A DNA stretch of 16,094 nt from DATCSE01 sp036568605. Lineage in GTDB: Bacteria; Pseudomonadota; Gammaproteobacteria; Burkholderiales; Burkholderiaceae_C. The notes beneath the pieces are model-generated. The model was not told the DNA's origin. It saw only the letters and a list, made by a program, of their open reading frames with translations, and made no database searches. The stretch spans positions 1 to 16,094 of the forward strand of contig DATCSE010000407.1 of assembly GCA_036568605.1 (NCBI GenBank), in the 5' to 3' direction. Positions 13,937 to 16,094 of the stretch are shown in pieces. The first letter of the stretch is position 1, and the number at the start of each line of letters is the position of its first letter. The translations under genes and the position numbers were made by a program.

Positions 13937-15118
13937 ATGCCCAATCCCCGCCTCGACCCCACGGCCCCCGCGACGCCCGACGTCGCCGCGCCGGCGCACG
14001 AGCCGTCGGCCGCGCCCGGCGCCGGCGTGCGGACGACGCTGCCCAGCGCGTTCCGCAGCACCGGCTTCGCCACGACCGGTTTCGGGCTGACGGTGTTCGA
14101 TGCGCTGTCCGAGGTCGAGGCCCGCGAGCGCGCCGAGCGGTCCGTGTTCGACGTCTGCCATGTCGGCGTCGTGCTGCGTGCGCTGCTGTTCGTGCATGCG
14201 GTGCTTGCGATCGGTGCGCTGTTCGTCGCGACCGGCGCGCAGAGCTGGGTGCTGCTGGTGGCGCTGGGCTCGAGCGCGGCGCTGCCCGGGGTGCTGCTGT
14301 GGCTGCTCGCGACCTGCGGCCTCAAGCGCCTGCTCGGCGAACTGCCGGCCGCGGCGCAGGCGGCCGTGGCGATCATGCTGGGGGCCGCGTGCGGACTGGT
14401 GGGCGCCATGCCGACGCTCTGGCTGGGCGCCGATGCGGCGGCGGCGCCGTCGTCGTTCGTCTGGCTCGCGCCCGCGGCCGCCGGCGCCGGCTTTGCCGCG
14501 GTGTTCTACATGTGGCTGCAACTGCGCACCGAGGCCACGCTGCCGGCCGACACGACCGCGCGGCTCGCGGAGCTGCAGTCGCGCATCCGCCCGCACTTCC
14601 TCTTCAACACGCTGAACACCGCGCTCGCGCTGGTGCGGCTGGACCCGGCGCGCGCCGAGGGCGTGCTCGAGGACCTGGCCGAGCTGTTCCGCGTCGCGAT
14701 CAGCGACAGCGCCGAATCGGTCTCGCTGGCCGACGAGGTCGAGCTGGCGCAGCGCTATCTCGCGATCGAACAGATCCGCTTCGGCGACCGACTCGCGGTG
14801 CAGTGGGAGCTGGACGCCGAGGCCGGCGCCGCGCGCGTGCCGCCGCTGCTGCTGCAGCCGCTGATCGAGAATGCGGTGCGCCACGGCATCGAGCCGGCCG
14901 CGGATGGCGGCACGATACGCGTGCGCACCCGGGTCAAGGGCGGGCGGGCGCAGCTCGCGGTGGTCAACACGGTGCCCGATGCGCCGTCGCGCCCCGGGAA
15001 CGGCATCGCGTTGCGCAACGTGCGCGAGCGCTTGCGTCTGATGCACGACGTGGCCGCGCAGTTCGATGCGCGCCGCGACGGCGGCTTCTACCGCGTGCAG
15101 ATCGGCATACCGTTGTGA
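13937..15118 (+). CDS. LytS/AlgZ-type membrane sensor histidine kinase
   Basis: The 393-residue product has a low-complexity Pro/Ala N-terminus and four hydrophobic spans (near 74-98, 103-128, 139-163, 173-193) preceded by FDVCHVGVVLRALL, which resembles the start of the AlgZ/FimS sensor domain. The kinase part has the LytS-type phosphoacceptor motif RIRPHFLFNTLN (His220), then an ATPase domain with N-box LLLQPLIENAVRHGI (Asn312) and G-box PGNGIALRNV (354-356). These unorthodox kinases phosphorylate LytTR response regulators. In pseudomonads and relatives algZ is followed by algR and lies next to argH. Here argH is divergent as expected, but no regulator gene is visible: an IS630 element starts within a few bases of the stop codon. 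The true name algZ is likely but not proven. Confidence 0.88.
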   Translation: MPNPRLDPTAPATPDVAAPAHEPSAAPGAGVRTTLPSAFRSTGFATTGFGLTVFDALSEVEARERAERSVFDVCHVGVVLRALLFVHAVLAIGALFVATGAQSWVLLVALGSSAALPGVLLWLLATCGLKRLLGELPAAAQAAVAIMLGAACGLVGAMPTLWLGADAAAAPSSFVWLAPAAAGAGFAAVFYMWLQLRTEATLPADTTARLAELQSRIRPHFLFNTLNTALALVRLDPARAEGVLEDLAELFRVAISDSAESVSLADEVELAQRYLAIEQIRFGDRLAVQWELDAEAGAARVPPLLLQPLIENAVRHGIEPAADGGTIRVRTRVKGGRAQLAVVNTVPDAPSRPGNGIALRNVRERLRLMHDVAAQFDARRDGGFYRVQIGIPL

Positions 15119-15147
15119 TCCTATTGAGCTTTCCGTAAATGGTGACA

Positions 15148-15714
15148 TCACCAGAGCCCAGCTTGGACCCAACATGCGGCGATGATGGACGGTCGGTGTT
15201 GTGCGCTCTTGAGCTTGTTGCGCGCGGTGACGTTGAGCTCGTCGAGGTTGGCCGGGCAGAAGTTGGCCAAGGCATGACGCTTGAGCCAGGCCCACAGGAA
15301 CTCGACGGGGTTCAAGTCCGGCGCGTACGGCGGCAGGAACGCCATCTGGACGGCGCCGTCGGTGGAATCGAGGTACTCGCGCACGAGCTTGCTGCGATGC
15401 GCCTTCAGACCGTCCCAGATGATCAGCAGCGGCTGCCTCAAGTGGGCGCGCAGCGCCTTGAGGAACTCGACGTGCTGCTCCTTCTTGATCGAGCCTTCGT
15501 GCAGACGGAACAGGCAGTTCGTGCGGCTCAGCCCGGCGATGACGGAGATATGCGTCCAGTTGAAGTGGAACTGGATGACCGGCGTCTGCCCCTTGGGCGC
15601 CCAGGTACGCACTCGCGTGGGCCGCTCGCTCAGGCCGGACTCGTCGATGAAGACGATCAATCGTCCTTCGCGCTGGGCTTTTTTTTGAGCGCCGGCCAGG
15701 TCTTGCGCTTCCAC
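15148..15714 (-). CDS. IS630-family transposase, catalytic frame (orfB)
   Basis: This frame carries the DDE catalytic domain of the Tc1/mariner-like IS630 transposases. The first aspartate is in VFIDESG, the second in IIWDGLKAH, and the glutamate in PYAPDLNPVEFLWAWLKRH, all in the usual order and spacing. It is in the -1 frame relative to the upstream helix-turn-helix frame and overlaps it by 58 bases. Its first in-frame ATG (15714) has no strong ribosome site. It is therefore probably made mainly as a fusion with orfA by frameshifting at 15684-15678. It ends in WVQAGLW and looks complete at the C-terminus. Confidence 0.9.
   Translation of the reverse strand: MEAQDLAGAQKKAQREGRLIVFIDESGLSERPTRVRTWAPKGQTPVIQFHFNWTHISVIAGLSRTNCLFRLHEGSIKKEQHVEFLKALRAHLRQPLLIIWDGLKAHRSKLVREYLDSTDGAVQMAFLPPYAPDLNPVEFLWAWLKRHALANFCPANLDELNVTARNKLKSAQHRPSIIAACWVQAGLW
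15652..15665 (-). other. Palindrome downstream of the slippery site
   Basis: GACGATTGATCGTC on the minus strand folds into a small hairpin beginning 12 bases after the slippery heptamer and includes the orfA stop codon. It could stimulate slippage, although the spacing is longer than the usual 5-9 bases and the stem is short. Confidence 0.3.
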
Positions 15715-16094
15715 GTCTGCACGGCATCCTCGTCGCGCTCGATCGCGCGGCGCTCAGGCTTCTGCGCCGAGAACCCCAGGGCGCCCAGGATGCGCCAGAC
15801 CTGCGTCTGGCCGAACTTGACGCCGTACAAGCGTTCAATGAGCACGCCCACGCGTTTGAGCGTCCACAGCTCGGTGCCGAAGCCGTGCTGCGTCGGGCTT
15901 TGCAGCAGCGCGCGCCCCAGCGCCTGCAACTGCTCGTCCTCCAGGCGCGCCGGACGGCCCCGCGTGGGCATCGCGCGCAGCGCATTGAGGCCGCCCTCAT
16001 CGAGCAGTGCCTTCCACGTATACACGGTCTGCCGCGCCACGCCCACGGCCTGTGCCGCTTGTGCCGGCGTCTTGCCCGCCAGCAGCATGCGACC
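15657..16094 (-). CDS. IS630-family transposase, helix-turn-helix frame (orfA), 5-prime end outside window
   Basis: This frame encodes the DNA-binding half of the transposase: a first helix-turn-helix (GKTPAQAAQAVGVARQTVYTW), a Gly/Arg-rich joint (MPTRGRPARL) and a second winged-helix-like segment (GFGTELWTLKRVGVLIERLYG, then TQVWRILGALGFSAQKPERR). The frame is open to the window edge, and the ATG at 16088 lies too close to the first helix for a full-length family member, so the true start is probably outside. It ends with a lysine-rich tail just past an A8 run, where ribosomes can slip into the catalytic frame. Confidence 0.88.
   Translation of the reverse strand, partial: GRMLLAGKTPAQAAQAVGVARQTVYTWKALLDEGGLNALRAMPTRGRPARLEDEQLQALGRALLQSPTQHGFGTELWTLKRVGVLIERLYGVKFGQTQVWRILGALGFSAQKPERRAIERDEDAVQTWKRKTWPALKKKPSAKDD
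15678..15684 (-). other. Programmed -1 frameshift site A_AAA_AAG
   Basis: On the minus strand an A8 run (15686-15679) followed by G places the heptamer A AAA AAG exactly in the orfA frame. Slippage by -1 continues reading as orfB (GCC CAG CGC and onward), joining the helix-turn-helix frame to the DDE frame. This is the same heptamer class as the dnaX site and is known from IS elements with split transposases. Confidence 0.75.

Larger units (their letters stand above)
15124..16094 (-). mobile_element. IS630-family insertion sequence, right end outside the window
   Basis: The element holds a two-frame IS630-type transposase read on the minus strand and runs off the right edge. The left end is placed just after the TA at 15122-15123, because IS630 elements insert at and duplicate TA; the exact tip is inferred. 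The terminal stretch between there and the transposase stop contains GGTGACATCACC (15141-15152), a short imperfect palindrome. The kinase stop codon lies only five bases from the proposed tip. Confidence 0.8.

Noticed and set aside
15657..15714. Transposase called a pseudogene because of the frame break
   Set aside because: The break coincides exactly with an A_AAA_AAG slippery site, and both halves have intact motifs, so programmed frameshifting is the better reading.
13039..16000. Very long open frames antisense to argH (13039-15138, +) and to the kinase (13928-16000, -)
   Set aside because: No domain content, biased Arg/Ala composition, and they cross the boundaries of well-supported genes and of the IS element.

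Overview
The window is very GC-rich DNA with tightly packed genes and strong G/C preference at third codon positions. Gene content and order point to a motile betaproteobacterium of the order Burkholderiales, probably near the Leptothrix/Rubrivivax group. That placement is inferred from family resemblance, not from a search.

Layout. Positions 1-276 carry no gene. They hold a 20-bp tandem array running straight into a large REP-like inverted repeat. A late flagellar block follows on the + strand: flhB (277-1476), flhA (1473-3557), flhF (3554-5137), an flhG/fleN-like gene (5190-6011) and fliA (6031-6744). The first three overlap by ATGA, which implies one transcript and coupled translation. FlhB and FlhA form the export gate, FlhF and the FlhG-like protein set flagellar place and number, and FliA is the sigma factor for late flagellar and chemotaxis genes. 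The FlhG-like protein has no recognisable Walker A motif. After a hairpin and two small repeat elements comes a soluble chemoreceptor-like protein (6888-8228) with a sensor-like domain at its C-terminus.

A metabolic/accessory stretch follows on the + strand: a membrane-anchored methyltransferase-like protein (8298-9038), a secreted META/HslJ-domain protein (9110-9673) and a cytosine-deaminase-family amidohydrolase (9702-10979). This last gene converges on a minus-strand group read in the order argH (13812-12406), an AraC-family regulator (12385-11516) and a VOC/glyoxalase-fold protein (11478-10996). The + and - blocks meet at a perfect 10-bp stem that contains both stop codons.

Divergent from argH is a LytS/AlgZ-type sensor histidine kinase (13937-15118). 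The argH-algZ neighbourhood is a known arrangement, normally followed by the response regulator algR. Here the kinase is followed within a few bases by an IS630-family insertion sequence (about 15124 to the window end). Its transposase is split into two frames joined by a typical A_AAA_AAG -1 slippage site.

I see no CRISPR array, tRNA, rRNA, phage or defence system. Most of the window is ordinary chromosome. The items most worth a second look are the FlhG-like protein without a P-loop, the IS directly behind the algZ-like kinase, the Asp-to-Cys change in the cytosine deaminase active site, the C-terminal-sensor chemoreceptor next to fliA, and the repeat array at the left edge.
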